DNA of 64,000 bases from Pseudopyrenochaeta lycopersici (GCA_003313425.1 NHZP01000020.1:1010533-1074532), one strand, 5' to 3'; counted from the stretch's first letter, positions 12,742 through 24,543 are shown. Made by a program: numbers and translations. Notes: generated from the sequence alone by a model not told the origin.

Positions 12742-12935
12742 TATTATAAATAGAAGTAGGAAGAGTAGTAGTTATAAACATAAAAAAGGAGGTATAGATA
12801 ACTAATAAAGAGACTAAGCTTTTAAACTAACTAATAATACTAAAGTTATATAATCTTAAGAAACTTATACTAAGATAGACTTAGTTCTATAAAATAGAAT
12901 CAAAGTTAGAGAACTTAAAGGGGGCCTTATAAGAA
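12742..12935. repeat. Direct repeat copy 2 (possible LTR)
   Basis: Counterpart of 5000-5191, sharing GACTAATAAAGAGACTAAGC-like and GGGGGCCTTATA blocks. It is more heavily mutated to A and T than the left copy. Confidence 0.5.
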
Positions 12936-14071
12936 ACTTATAAGATAATTATATATATAAACTTATATAATATAGCCTTTATAGTATATTATAATTAACT
13001 TTAGATAATCTATAAGTATACTACTATTTATACTTTCTATATGTATTCCTCCTCTAGTACTACCTATTTATAGAATACTCTAAAGAATTACTAGTTAATA
13101 CTAGTTACTTTATATTATAACTACTTAATTAGATTTTTAACAGCGGCCTAACTAAGGGTGTAAGGCGTTACTATAGGTAGTCTCCTATTATAAGATAGTT
13201 TTCTACATATATTACTAGCTGCAGTTAAGAGTCTCTGCAATTATTTTTATGTGCACACCTACTTCTACTTAGGCTAAAATAAAACTACGTTAATATTCTA
13301 AAAGTCTACTACTAGAGCTATAATTTCTACTAATTTCTGTACTAAAAGCTGGAATTCTAGGGAAGTACTGTAGTGTTGAAGATAGGTTAATCTTTAGTGT
13401 TCGCGTTGTTGTGATAGGCCTGATGCGGGACGCGAATAGACTAAACTCTTAGTACTGTATATTAGGTAATATAATATTGTTAGGGTGTTATATTGCTAAT
13501 ATACGTATTGTTTATATTATTAGAAACACTGGTGACGATAGATGCTTAGCTGAGGTTGAATAGGGCACTCTGGCGTAGCCTGCTCTAAGCTTTTTCAGTA
13601 ATCAGTTGCGCTAAAGTAGGCTGTAGGATGATTACTTTAGGAAAAGAGGTGTAGATTAGTCTTTGTTTCCGCATTAATAAGCTTTAGTTGCTAGATAATA
13701 AACTTAGTAAAAGGCCATATATAGGCAAGGTATAGAAATAAAGCTCGCTCTACTGTTAGATATGTCACCTAAATAATATAGAACTTGTAATTTGCTGTTA
13801 TAGATACTTTGTTATAAGAGAATAGTAGTATGATGCGCCCTTTATGTACTAGTATATTGCGTTGTACAGCAATAGTATTCGCCTAGCAGATAATGCGGAG
13901 CTCCTCACCCCTAGCGGGCATGCCACTAGTCATGTAAATTCCTGCGAAGAGGAGTCGAATGAAATCATTACGTCTCTGTAGATACGCCAGCGCTCGTCTG
14001 CGTCCAGCGCCCTGCAGGGCTAGCCTCCCTCCTTAGAGAGAGAAGGCTCAACAGTGCAAGTTTTATTTCAG
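12936..14071. other. Transition from RIP-mutated to normal DNA
   Basis: AT-rich to about 13140, then gradually of normal composition. I see no ORF of substance. The last 100 bases may hold further upstream exons of the LysM gene, but none could be placed. Confidence 0.4.
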
Positions 14072-14679
14072 TGGCACCTAGTAGCACCTCCAAACTTGGT
14101 CCCGCAGCGCCCACACACAGCGGATAGCCCGATAGTAAGTCACTGTATAACGCATTGATCTAGAGCACGTACTGACTTATACCCCCTTTTTACAGACTGT
14201 GTTATGTGGCATACGGTTGCTGAAGGCGATAATTGTCGGAGTGTTGCAGACAAATACTTCATCACAATGGATCAGTTCTTTTCTTGGAATCCTGCGGTGT
14301 CAAAGGATTGTTTGACGAATTTCTGGAAAGATCAAGCATATTGTGTGCCGACGTCCGATTCGATTAGCATCAGTCGATCTGCCCTGCCGACGGCAACACC
14401 GACCAGTGCATTCGTGATTCCAACCCCGAACCAACCGAACAATGCGATCAGCAATTGTAATAAAGTATCGCAAGCTTTGAATGGAGATTATTGCTCGGTA
14501 AGTCAATCCCTAGAGACTGTCAAAGGGTGATCAACTAACAAGATGGATAGCTGTTCGCCGAACGCAACCAAATTACGATGGCACAATTGTATTCATGGAA
14601 TACAATTCTAGACAATGGCAATGCTTGTGGCACTTCGTTTTGGAAGGACTATTGGTATTTCTTTGGCGTGTCCACGTGA
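14072..14679 (+). pseudogene. Multi-LysM secreted protein, broken remnant
   Basis: Three exons can be joined: about 14072-14134, 14196-14497 and 14551-14679, with introns GTAAGT...ACAG (61 nt) and GTAAGT...ATAG (53 nt). The first exon gives a Pro/Ser/Thr linker ending in HSG, a stop (TAG 14125-14127, probably former CAG), then PDNC. The second gives a full LysM motif: CVMWHTVAEGDNC, ITMDQFFSWNP and AYCVPT. The third continues a second LysM (GDYCS, ITMAQLYSWN, GTSFWKDYWYFFGVST), in which the usual final Cys of YCVG is Phe. LysM modules bind chitin oligomers; secreted fungal versions hide chitin from hosts or rivals. The signal peptide and upstream part are not visible and the stop interrupts the linker, so I call it a pseudogene. 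Confidence 0.7.
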
Positions 14680-15073
14680 GACCACTCTTGATATAATATA
14701 AGAGCGCTGATTTCCAATAACCTCGTTGCAAGCTACCCTGAAGGCCGTTGAAACCATAACTAAAATGCTCCAAAATGTTTACTTTGCTTGATCGAAACGC
14801 AAGAGTAACATCATTTACTCCAGGTTTATTCGGGGGTACTTGCCTAATTATAAGAGCAAAGCTAAAAAGCAGTGAGCTAAAGCTAAATGAGGCGTAGCAT
14901 GGTATTGCTTAGCATCATAAGGGAACTGCACAAATGTAACCCCTGGCTAATGCCTTGGCATGTTTTCGTACTTTAAACTTGCGCCAGTCCTGATTCTTTC
15001 CACATCCCAGCCTTTCAATCTGCACTCGTCTTTTCGCAAGTACAGACGCCGCCCAAATACATTCAATATCGCA

Positions 15074-16555
15074 ATGGGGACCCTACCGCAAGAGCTAATC
15101 AACAAGATAGCATTGCATCTGGAACGATGCCCGGATGAACCACAGGTTCCGATACTTCAGCAAGAGGTTACTCGCCCCTCAAAGCTTCCTCCATTTGCAA
15201 CAATCTCTAGTCACTGGAGAGAGGCTGTGGAATTTGTCACATTCCATAGTTTGCGCATCAAGAGTGATGAGTTGAGCCATTTTCGGGCCATTGTAACAAG
15301 CAACCGTCGTAAACACTTGACAAAGCTGAGCTTTGAAGTCCTGCTACCAGAGTACTCGGAGGAAGCATGCGGTCGCGTTGAGTCAGAAGAAGAACAGCGA
15401 CTCAACAATAAGACATTCACACGGGGAATTAAGGACCTCTTCTCAATTTTAAAGATGTGGGAGGATGAAGGTTTACAAAGCGTACTACGACTGGAACTGC
15501 CTTATGGAAATGCATTTTCTCCGACTGATCTTCGCTTGCGCAACATGGAACTGATCAGGCTCGAAATTGCGCAGCGGAAACGTGGGAAAGACATCTTTGA
15601 GCGAAGATTTGAACAATCCCTGCTGAAGTTCTCCGAGCCTAATGAAATACCGACCCTTTTGAATGTGCAATATCTCAACATTCGAGGCAACACCACGCGA
15701 AAACTGGCACCCAGTGTTGGGCCTGGTCTTGCAGCGTCTCTGCCGAATTTGAGGGGGATATCTTGGGAATTTGGAGAGTGCGATGATCAAGCGATCAAGA
15801 TCGATAACCGAATCGCATTTACCAAGGCACTTGGCCAAACTAAGCTTCAATATTGCTCTGCAGCAGATATTGTCTTTTACCACGAAAACCCATTTGATCA
15901 GCGGCCTGCAGAGCAATCGCGTGTGTCATCAAGTGCGCTCTATGACCCCTTCAGTACAAGCCTGCGTGTCTTCTCCGAAAAGCTTACCTCTTTCACCTTG
16001 AGCGGCTACCTTGATTCAACTCTTTTCTGGCCATATAGTGACGAGGTAGACTCTACACCCACTTGGCCATACCTGCGGAAACTGAAAATCGTCTTCAACA
16101 TGGTAACGCCATCTGGCGACTGGTACTTTATCGGAACGGCGCCAGAGCCTCATGAAAATGACAACCCAGCTCAGGGAATCATTGGTGGTGATGGCGAAGG
16201 CGATAGCGATTACACCAACTTCCGTGAGCATGGAAATCAGGCAACGTTAGATCCGTTTCTTACTCCTTTCGTTAAAGCTATTCAGAGGATGCCTGTTCTT
16301 GAACTTTTTATGTTAGAGTCTGAGCTTGGGAGCGAAAAAGGATTTTTTGAGATATCCTTTTACGCGCCTGGCCAAGTAGCTGAGTGGGGAGACAATAGCA
16401 ACGAGGATGCTCGGGTTCGGCGACTGTATTATACAGTAGGCGAAGTCTGGAGACCGAATGATGTGGTTGTAGAGGGTTTGAGAAGCGCCGGGCGGGAAAA
16501 ATATGGTGAAGAAATCATTGAGAGGTTTCTGGAACCCAGATGTTGGAGGTATTGA
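15074..16555 (+). CDS. F-box-like protein, function unknown
   Basis: Intronless ORF of 493 residues from the ATG at 15074. An upstream in-frame extension from 14960 lacks an ATG of its own and adds a leader-like stretch, so the internal Met is preferred. The N terminus MGTLPQELINKIALHL is typical of the F-box-like domain of many ascomycete proteins. It is followed by SHWREAVEFVTFHSLRI, the usual end of that domain. The rest has scattered LRR-like segments (LPNLRGISWEFGECDD, LTSFTLSGYLD) and an acidic loop near the C terminus (GGDGEGDSDYT). F-box proteins recruit substrates to SCF ubiquitin ligases, but many fungal members of this type have no known partner. Composition is normal with no stops, so it is probably functional. 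Confidence 0.75.
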   Translation: MGTLPQELINKIALHLERCPDEPQVPILQQEVTRPSKLPPFATISSHWREAVEFVTFHSLRIKSDELSHFRAIVTSNRRKHLTKLSFEVLLPEYSEEACGRVESEEEQRLNNKTFTRGIKDLFSILKMWEDEGLQSVLRLELPYGNAFSPTDLRLRNMELIRLEIAQRKRGKDIFERRFEQSLLKFSEPNEIPTLLNVQYLNIRGNTTRKLAPSVGPGLAASLPNLRGISWEFGECDDQAIKIDNRIAFTKALGQTKLQYCSAADIVFYHENPFDQRPAEQSRVSSSALYDPFSTSLRVFSEKLTSFTLSGYLDSTLFWPYSDEVDSTPTWPYLRKLKIVFNMVTPSGDWYFIGTAPEPHENDNPAQGIIGGDGEGDSDYTNFREHGNQATLDPFLTPFVKAIQRMPVLELFMLESELGSEKGFFEISFYAPGQVAEWGDNSNEDARVRRLYYTVGEVWRPNDVVVEGLRSAGREKYGEEIIERFLEPRCWRY

Positions 16556-17077
16556 TAAGATCCCAACCAGGTGGAAAATTAGCGTCCCTTGACTTTGAAA
16601 AGGAACAGAATGTGAGTCGAAACTCCGATTATAGATCGCAAAAAGTGGTGACGACCGAATACGATTTTGAGCCAACAAAATTTGTGAAGCTCAGCGATTA
16701 AGTCTTAATCACTGCTTTTGGATTCTGGTAAGGGCTTCTTTCCGTTAGGTGAACGAATTGTCGAGCATGAGTGCTCCTACTTAAAATTTGACTCAAGATG
16801 TCTTATACATTTTCGGCTTTGTATAATATGCTATGTCTTTTAACACTCTTAGATTCCCGTAACTAGGTAGACAACCTTTTGCATCTTCCCATTCAATTGC
16901 TGTTGTGGTAGAGTTTGCATACTCTTTTGACTGTTTTTCTTCTGGTCAATAAAAGATCGCATCAATCCAACGCCAATCTGACTCTATGATGACTGTGGAG
17001 GCTCTGGAAAGCAATGTAGTTAGTAGCTGTTTGATATCTCAAGTGGCGTCCGGAGATTATCAGATTCTCTATTACAG
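16556..17077. other. Intergenic DNA
   Basis: Normal composition. A possible intron end (ATTACAG at 17071-17077) leads into the gene relic that follows. Nothing else was recognised. Confidence 0.35.
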
Positions 17078-17343
17078 AGGTTGTCAACGCAACATACTCA
17101 TCTCTGGTCAGAAACAAGGAGTCCTAGACGCAGGATCGTAAGTCGGGTGGCTTCAGGTCACCAAGCGAATTTAACGAACGTCGCATCCAAAGCCAAACGG
17201 TGGGCAGGAGAGATATTACGGTTGAAATTGCGTGGACGCATATCGGGAACTTGGATGAGCCTGAATGCAAAGAAGAGTAACAATATGAGATTGACTTCTG
17301 GGCAGACTGTTGTGAAAATGCAATGCGCCGCAGATCATTGTGA
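17078..17343 (+). pseudogene. Unidentified gene relic with in-frame stops
   Basis: After an intron-like acceptor, one frame reads VVNATYSSLVRNKES, stop, then SEFNERRIQSQTVGRRDI, TVEIAWTHIGNLDEPECKEE, stop, and QYEIDFWADCCENAMRRRSL before a final TGA. The internal TAG and TAA fit CAG and CAA before mutation. The WADCCENA block looks like a conserved, structured part of a protein, but I cannot name the family. It may be the C-terminal region of a secreted chitinase-like protein related to the LysM relic 2.4 kb upstream; that link is a guess. Confidence 0.35.
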
Positions 17344-18964
17344 CCAATATCCCTGACAGTCATTTAGGGGTGGAAGACCCATATTTTACAGAGGATCAAG
17401 GATCTGAAGGCAGTGCCCTAACATGAAATTATGCTGCCCTGGCAAGATCTCGATATTATAAACAATTCGTCAGCTTTTATCTATTAGCAGCTGTCCATTT
17501 AATTTAACATATTTAATGGTCGTAGACTCTAGAAACAAAACAATTCTTAGACATTTTAGAAGTAACTACGACGAAGTTTGTTTGGTTGTCTAGCATCTAC
17601 CACATTAATTTATTAAAATTAGTAACTTAAGCTAATTATTTTGTTTAAAAAGAGTAACCACTTTATTCCTATGGATAAGCAGTAAAGATGGTCTAGTATT
17701 ACATACATATTAGCTGTTGCGCGATAGGTACCTTGAGTTAAGTTATTAAATTTGCTAATATAAACACTTACCGTGCTAGAAGAATTAAAAGAATCTAATG
17801 ATATATTATACTATTACTGTACTATTACTGCACATTCCCTCTCCTAATCTTCCTTATTTAGATAATAGTAGTATCGTATTTCTAAGGAATTCTTATAATT
17901 AGTTAAGCAGGGCGAGTATAAGGCCTATAGCTTTAACATACCTTAGATGTAATAGGCAACTAAACTAATTCCCTAAGCAAAAAAATTATACCCTCTTTAC
18001 CTATTACTAGTTTGAGTAAAGATATTTCTACTCTCACTGCATTATAACAATATTTATAGCTCTTAAGGTTTTCTGTGGCTTAGCGATTATATAGGAATCT
18101 AGCTGTAAGATCTATAGGCCGTATCTTCGCTACTAGCTTTAAATATTTATATCTAAAACAGCTCCGCAGGTTATATACAGGGATATAACTATAGTAAAAT
18201 TCTTAGATACATATTAATTAGTTATAAGACTGCTTTACACGTGAAGCGGGGCAAAAAGCTTACTTCTTCGGCCGCACTCTCTTAGGGCCTAAGCCGCCTA
18301 ACCTATATAGAGGCCAATACTAAGGCCTCTAAGATACTAGGCCTAATTCTAGTATCATATTTATTAAGTTCTCTAGTAGTAAGTAAGACCTTAAGTATCT
18401 ATCCCCCTTATTCTTAGGTTATAAAACTCTCTCTCTCCTTCCTAATGTATATTCTTATAACCTAACTTAAAGGATATATTGTAGCTTAATATACAGGAAC
18501 GATAAATATAAGTATAGATTTTTAATATACTAGACTTTTCATAATTTATAAGTTACCTCCAAAATATAAAGGTAGAAACTTGAATACTAATTAAAATTAA
18601 GTAATGTTCTATTATGTATCAGGCATTACTTATCTCTGTATATAAGCTAGGCTAATTATAACATACTATAGGAGATATTATAATGAGCCTACATACATAG
18701 AGCGCTCGCTATGCTTGTTATAAGTAGGGTAAGCGCTCGTCCTTAGCATATGGAGTAGTCATATAACGTGTACCTCAGCCAGAGTGTGCTAAGTGACTGG
18801 CGCTTTCTGGCTGGCTAATAGTCTCTCAAGGCGCTTCCTCTGACACCTGGATCTCAGAATCTAACACTTTTATATAGTTTCTTCCTATTTCACCTAGTAC
18901 AATAGTAGTGCGTTCCTAAACTTGTTACGTTACAGGCCTCTGCCGTAGCATGATTTCGGTAAGG
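17344..18964. other. AT-rich intergenic DNA, partly RIP-like
   Basis: AT-rich, CA-poor stretches between about 17500 and 18700 alternate with more normal sequence. No ORF longer than 60 codons and no transposon motif was recognised. Confidence 0.4.
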
Positions 18965-20564
18965 CTACATAGTGAAAGCCAGCCAAGCTGCTGTCGCGGC
19001 AGGAAGTGAGCTGCACCTGAAAACCCATTCGATAGGATTCTCCAGGTCTAGTTGATGTGCGACCCAGAAGATTGTGCTACTTGCAAGAGCTGCTATAATT
19101 TGGGGTGCCGATATAGCAGCATTGTGCATACCGACGATCGAGCCGGCCTGGCTGACACTCTCGTTTTTGTCATCTTCCTCGAATGTAATGTCTGACTCAA
19201 TTTGGTGCCCCGCTACCTCCTCTCCTATCATCGCAAAAGGCACCCATTGCGTAATGCCCCACGATAAGCCTGAGATCGAGACCATGTACGTTCCAGCCGT
19301 TCTTGAAGAGATCAAGAATGTTGAGAGAAGACTGATAACATAGATCAATTGACCAATTCCCCAGACAATATGAATCTCAGAAAACGTGAGATGCCATGGC
19401 TTGCTGTATCCCCCAAACCCTAAAGAGTTCGATGCTGAGACTGTTAAAAGCTTTGGTAACGCTATACTCGTTCCGAAGGCTACTATTGCGAATAGTAAAC
19501 TTGCTGTAGATCCAATTCTTGTTCCTTCGCTCCGGAGTGTTGATTCCATTTCGGTGTCGATTGTTGGCTGATTATTGATGTAGAGTTGACTGATAAAGCT
19601 TGTGGTGTAAAAGAGGAATCCGAACCAACCCATCCAAGAGAAGAACTGTATATTACAAACACGACGTGTTCGTGGCGACATGGCTGAGAAACCTTCCCTG
19701 ATATGTTCCAGCACCCCCAAGGAGGGGCGATATATTTCTTTCTCTTGGCTTGGTGTTTGTGGGGCCTCTTCCTCGACAAAATAGCAAGTTATCAACGAAG
19801 TGACAAACAGTGTGATGGTAGTGAAATAGATCATGTATCGAAAATTCCAGGCTTCATAGCTACTGGAAAATGGGGCGAGTTGCAAAGATCCAAGGACGTA
19901 TCCAATGACGTTTCCCACGCCAGCAGAACGGCTTGCCCATGCGCTTGCGATAGGCTGTTGCTCTGGTGGACAAATATCCATGGTCAAAGAGCGAAGACCC
20001 AACTGAAGTGGTTGAATTGCAATGTTTAAGAGCACGACTGTTATGATGGTTGCGCATTGCGTAATTGTCGCTCTCGCTTCGTTCCTACTATTTATGCCGA
20101 AAAGTTTACCCAGTGACGACGAGATGGGAGTTATCCAGGCTAATATGGTGGCAGTAAGGATAGTCGCTAACATTCCTCCCAGAATGAATGGCCTTCGTCG
20201 GCCATAAGAGATGCGAGATCGATCACTCATGATGCCCACGATGGGCTGCACTATCGAGCCACAGATTGGCGCGGAGGCCCAGATAAGGGACGATTGAGTT
20301 GTAGTTATGCCAAGAGAAAACAAGTACGACGAGCCATGTGAGAATATTGTTGACCACAGAATTTGTAGTCTGCACAAGTATTAGCTGCTGTGTAACCGCT
20401 CTTTGCTAAACCACGTACCCTCCGACTCCACATGTCATGGCGACTATATACCTAGTAGGAAGTCTTCGATGCCATCGCTTTGGCCGCTCTATAAATGTCA
20501 CTGTATTTGTATTATTGACATTGGGAAAAGCTAAGCGATCTCCAGAAAGAGTTATTGTGGCCAT
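18965..20564 (-). CDS. Sucrose/alpha-glucoside transporter-like membrane protein (GPH/SUT type)
   Basis: Two exons, 20564-20419 and 20369-18965, joined over a 49-nt GTACGT...CAG intron, give 516 residues. The ATG at 20564 begins MATITLSGDRLAFPN; the reading frame continues upstream but without ATG. The join yields CGVGGLQILWSTIFSHGSSY, a typical first membrane helix. Further signs are IVQPIVGIMSDRSRISYGRR, the loop 2-3 signature of proton-coupled sucrose carriers, WASRSAGVGNVIGY, and about 12 hydrophobic helices. Fungal relatives such as S. pombe Sut1 import sucrose or maltose with protons. It lies next to the RiPP-like block, head to tail with a UstYa gene; whether it exports the peptide or just imports sugar is unknown. 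It is full length and shows no lesions. Confidence 0.8.
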
Positions 20565-21550
20565 TAAGCTCCCTATGATCTCTCGATCTTCAAACTGGTG
20601 AAGCAGTCCACAAAACTTCTCCAAATTTTGTATTCCGGGAAAACCTCTAGAATAGAACTAGTTGGCTCGGTGAATAGGACTTTCGGTGACGAGAATTTGA
20701 ATTTCTGAATAACGGATACTTGTTGTGGGCGTTGTAAGACTAATTTCGATGGACTAAATCATGAGCTGCAGGCCTCCAATGTGGTTGAGTTCACTCAACT
20801 CAAAACACCAGTTTACTGCGAATCGAGCTGCATCGATCTGATTGGATGAAGTAGCGATGTGAAAGGAATGACCTCTGCATTACTGGTCATGAAATTACTC
20901 GCATACTAGAGATTACTATAGGGCTTAGTAATGGCTCCCGTCAGCTCCTACTACATGCAAATTGACTATGCTTCGGATAATCTCCGGTATTGAATTAGTC
21001 ATTGTGAAACCAAGGCCATACGGAACTCTAGGTTATCATCGCTCGTCGAGAGCGCTCTCCTTGGCCTATTCTATCTTGACATTTGCGTCAATTTCTATTA
21101 ATCATTGGCTAAGTACCTTCCTAGGCCATCCTTTATCTATATTGCAAAGAGCCTATTTTCAGGAAGTGTGTTCTCCGCCGTATTCGCCTACCAGAAATCG
21201 TCTCTAGATGGTTTAAAATAGCGTGAATTATAGATGACAGTTGTAATCTTTCTTCCCTTTCTGACATGGAATTAATGGGTGGAGTGTATTCAGGCTGCCG
21301 AATTATAGGATGCGGATTGGGTTTTCCGTGTTTCATCACTTCTAGGGTTCATCTAGCCATGGAAGGATATGGTTCCTAAACTCAGAAATGTGGCTCGCTC
21401 GATACTGTCAGCATGCATTGATTGAAACAATCTGTCACCCTTATGTTTGACAAAATTGTTAATTCAATCCAGGCCAGTGGTACTACTAAGTGTGCTGATA
21501 GAACAAGAACTAAGTACAATGTAAGGTGCAAAACTGCCCCGTCTTGCGAC
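20565..21550. other. Intergenic DNA between transporter and first UstYa gene
   Basis: About 1 kb holding the transporter's promoter (minus strand) and the 3' side of the UstYa gene. Normal composition. No further gene could be supported. Confidence 0.4.
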
Positions 21551-22240
21551 TCATACAGGGACAACACACGTAGAATATCCGACCTCCGTCCGTGTACGAA
21601 TATCACCTAGAAACGAGGTAGGCATATCCAGGTGTTCCATCAATGTCTGGCTACAATGTTTTGTATGATGATAGTTGAGCACATGCTTATCCAATAACTT
21701 TCCATCCCGCTCGTAACCTTTGTGTAATCTTCTCCACATCAGAGCGCAATGGATCATGTGCTCTCGGACTGGAGTCCAGTATGCATCTGGTATTTGGTAT
21801 TCTGACATTTCTTCTTCAGTGAGTTGTCGTGTTGCGTTGGCAGAATCATAAGCCTGCCATGGAGCCATGCGTTTGAAATCTGCCAGATTCTCCGTGTCAA
21901 GACACGGAGAGGGGACCCAAATATTTCCCAGCACGTCATATGAACACCCGTTTGCGCGTGCTTCAGTATGCGTCGTGCCACAGCTAAGTGTCCTTGTCTT
22001 AGGGCTGTGTGGTGGAAACGGGCGGAAGATGAAGCCAACAAGTATGGTGAATGAAATTGCTACCACGGCATTAATGATGTATGGTAGTATTGTTTTCAGC
22101 CAGTGGGTCCTTCGGTCTACATCTGGGCCATACTGGGCGTTGTCATCGTGAAACAATGTGGTTTCAGTCGTGTCAGAAGCGTGGGACGATGACGATCTCG
22201 AATCTCTCATTGACTGCGCGTCCTCAGAAAAGAAGACCAT
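21551..22240 (-). CDS. UstYa-family (DUF3328) oxidase 1
   Basis: Intronless, 229 residues from the ATG at 22240. Order: Ser/Thr/Asp-rich cytosolic tail, one membrane helix (about 50-72, IINAVVAISFTILVGFIF), then a lumenal domain. This contains CGTTHTEARANGCSYDVLGN, NIWVPSPCLD and both family motifs, HMIHC (161-165) and HTKHC (192-196). UstYa proteins are oxidases that cyclise, cross-link or desaturate RiPP peptides such as ustiloxin and phomopsin, acting in the secretory pathway on Kex2-released cores. It is closely similar to the gene at 28178-28846 (shared HCALMWRRLHKG and DATRQLTE-type blocks). It starts divergently from the DOMON-b561 gene across 583 bp. All key residues are present, so it should be active. 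Confidence 0.9.
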   Translation of the reverse strand: MVFFSEDAQSMRDSRSSSSHASDTTETTLFHDDNAQYGPDVDRRTHWLKTILPYIINAVVAISFTILVGFIFRPFPPHSPKTRTLSCGTTHTEARANGCSYDVLGNIWVPSPCLDTENLADFKRMAPWQAYDSANATRQLTEEEMSEYQIPDAYWTPVREHMIHCALMWRRLHKGYERDGKLLDKHVLNYHHTKHCSQTLMEHLDMPTSFLGDIRTRTEVGYSTCVVPV

Positions 22241-22823
22241 ATCGATAACTACTATATTGTCAGCCTTCGGGTTGAAAATCAAATATTTGACAGTAAGGCA
22301 TTACTTTCGTTGCTCGATTTAACAACAGTTAAGAAGTAACAGGGATGAGTGGCAGAGCAAAAATTCGCCAAGAAATTTGAAGAGCTGGTTGTGGAGAAAA
22401 CGCCTTGTGGTTTGTGACAGAAGTTCTGGCAAAATGGCAATTACATTGTCTGGATACCTAGATACTAGAGCCGGTGTATTAGTCGTCACAATATGCAACT
22501 TTTGAGACTCTATTTGCTTGCTTACTGCTTTCTTCTAATCTTCTGGGGTTGTGCAGAATCAAGTAGAGGCGTAAATCCAGTCCCAGTTTGCAGTTTTGAT
22601 CATGCTTATAGTCTACAAATACCTTGTCGTTTCACAGTCAGCATGAGTTAGCATGTGCGACGCTTACTATAAGAGAACGCTAGACTAATGTAAGTTAGTA
22701 ACGTCTCCCGCTTGTTGCTCCAAATGAAACCCTTGAATAGTACTTTTTTAGAGCACAATCATATTCTCTTATTATTTCGTGATTTTTTGGTTCTATTATC
22801 TTTACGAGGCGATCAAAAAAGCT
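22241..22823. promoter_or_regulatory. Divergent promoter region, UstYa 1 / DOMON-b561
   Basis: 583 bp between two gene starts that face away from each other, so it must hold both promoters. No specific factor site can be named with confidence. Confidence 0.5.
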
Positions 22824-24285
22824 ATGAAACATCTCAAACTCCTCACTACGCTCTTTGGGGTGCTTAATGTTTGTCAAGGATTGGAGCTATCACAACTATG
22901 CCACATTGAACCGGTAAAGCATACCAACATGTGTATGGCTGTCACGAGCATTAAGTCTCCAAATGAAAGAGGCCATGACTTGCTGATGACATTTTCGGTC
23001 ATGTTCCACCAAAGAAATGGCTGGGCCGCATTTGCAGCTGGAAACATTATGGATCGGGCCTTGATGTTTGTGGTGTGGCCAGGACAACGAGAAGGAGGTA
23101 TTTACTCTATTTCTCATATTAAATCATCAACACATATCGTGAACTGATTCTGTTAAGATATCACTTTTTCTGTGCGTTCGACCACTGGACATCTCCCACC
23201 ACAGCCGCTTAAGAATCAAAGACAAGTTCAAGTTCAGACTGCAGGAATAGACAAGAGCGGGTTTCATGTCCTACAGGTCACTTGTTACGCATGTGAGACA
23301 ATTGGACTTGGCGAACTTAATGTCACAAGCCAGAATCAACCGTGGTTATTTGCGACCAGCTACACACAGCAGACACAATCTAGCGATCCGAATTTACGAA
23401 TGACGCTACATACGGAATACGGTGAGTTGATATTAAAATATTCTTACTCTGTATTCGAATTTGACAAGATATTAGGTCTGAGAATGATTGATATGACTCA
23501 GGCACTGTCCAAAGCCTCGAACGCCGATCATCCATCAGTCACCGTGGATCGGTCTTTGATCCATGCAGTAGATCCTCTTGGACCCTATCAATCGAATACC
23601 TCTACTTCTCTATATCCTCCCATTAATGTGTGGAAAGTCCACGGGCTTATGTTATCTGCCTCAGTTGTCCTTAATTGTCTAGGCATAATCTTGATCAGAA
23701 GTGGAGCGAAATGGGCGTTTCGCAGCCACTGGATCGTACAAACTTTATCTGCGTCCGGATTGCTTATAGGATGCATGATCGGAGTTCTGAAAAGCCGAAA
23801 GGTATTTCAGGTAAGGAATGGAGAGAACCTTACAGGTATACATTTAACTCATCTTTTCTAGATTGAAACCTTGGCCTCGACACATAAATTGATCGGCCTT
23901 GCGATTATGGTCGGGGTGCCAGCCCAAATTACAGCTGGCTATAAGCATCATATCAACTACGTAAAATATGGTCGCCGGACCAGAAGCTCTTTCTTCCATA
24001 TCAATCTTGGCCGAATCCTCTTCTTGGCACTCAATGTGAATGTCTTCATGTGCGTAAAATAAACTCTCTCATAAATAAAGTAAATTATTAACTGGATACA
24101 GGGGCTTGTGGCACGCTAGAGAGCACATTGCCTATGTATGGGGCTGGGGAGCAGTGTTTTTCTTAGAGTCTTCGGCAATAATATGGGTGTTTTTAGCAAA
24201 TTACCGTGCCATAACAAAAGACTATAAGAATGTGGCAGACGACGAAACCGATCCATTCGTGGTTGGAGGCGATGAGGAGAAGTAG
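22824..24285 (+). CDS. DOMON-cytochrome b561 transmembrane redox protein
   Basis: Four exons: 22824-23097, 23158-23810, 23862-24049 and 24102-24285. The introns are GTATTT...AAG, GTAAGG...TAG and GTGCGT...CAG; all joins keep frame and give 432 residues. A signal peptide (MKHLKLLTTLFGVLNVCQG) is followed by a DOMON domain (GWAAFAAGNIMDRALMFVVW, ITFSVRSTTGH, probable haem Met in GNIM). Then comes a cytochrome b561 core with four candidate haem His: VWKVHGLML, FRSHWIVQ, STHKLIGL and FFHINLGR, with GLWHAREHIAYVWGW after the last intron. The tail is acidic. The family moves electrons across membranes, usually to reduce metals or extracellular enzymes. Here it sits between two UstYa genes, so it may feed electrons to their metal centre; that is inference. 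The start is the first ATG before the signal peptide. Confidence 0.85.
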
Positions 24286-24543
24286 ATTTTTGGTTCAGAC
24301 ACGAATGTATCATCTCAATGATAGAGCCTATCCTTTCGTCGCTTCTCCAAGCTAACCACTAACTCATTTTTAGTATGATGTATGTTGGCCATAACCTTTC
24401 CTTTGGCGGGTAACAGAGCAAACCAAGCCAATTATCTACATTCACACCAGGCGTCTGACGCTCACAGCTATCACACACCCCTGGAATGTCATTTCCACAA
24501 CATGATTTCAATTCTCAGTTGCATTATCTATCTTTACATAAGC

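Noticed and set aside
5000..12935. Simple nesting of the gypsy element in the LTR of another retrotransposon
   Set aside because: The rest of the interrupted LTR is not found directly after 11912 and the flanking 5-mers (ATAGG and CCTAG) do not match, so the relation is left open.
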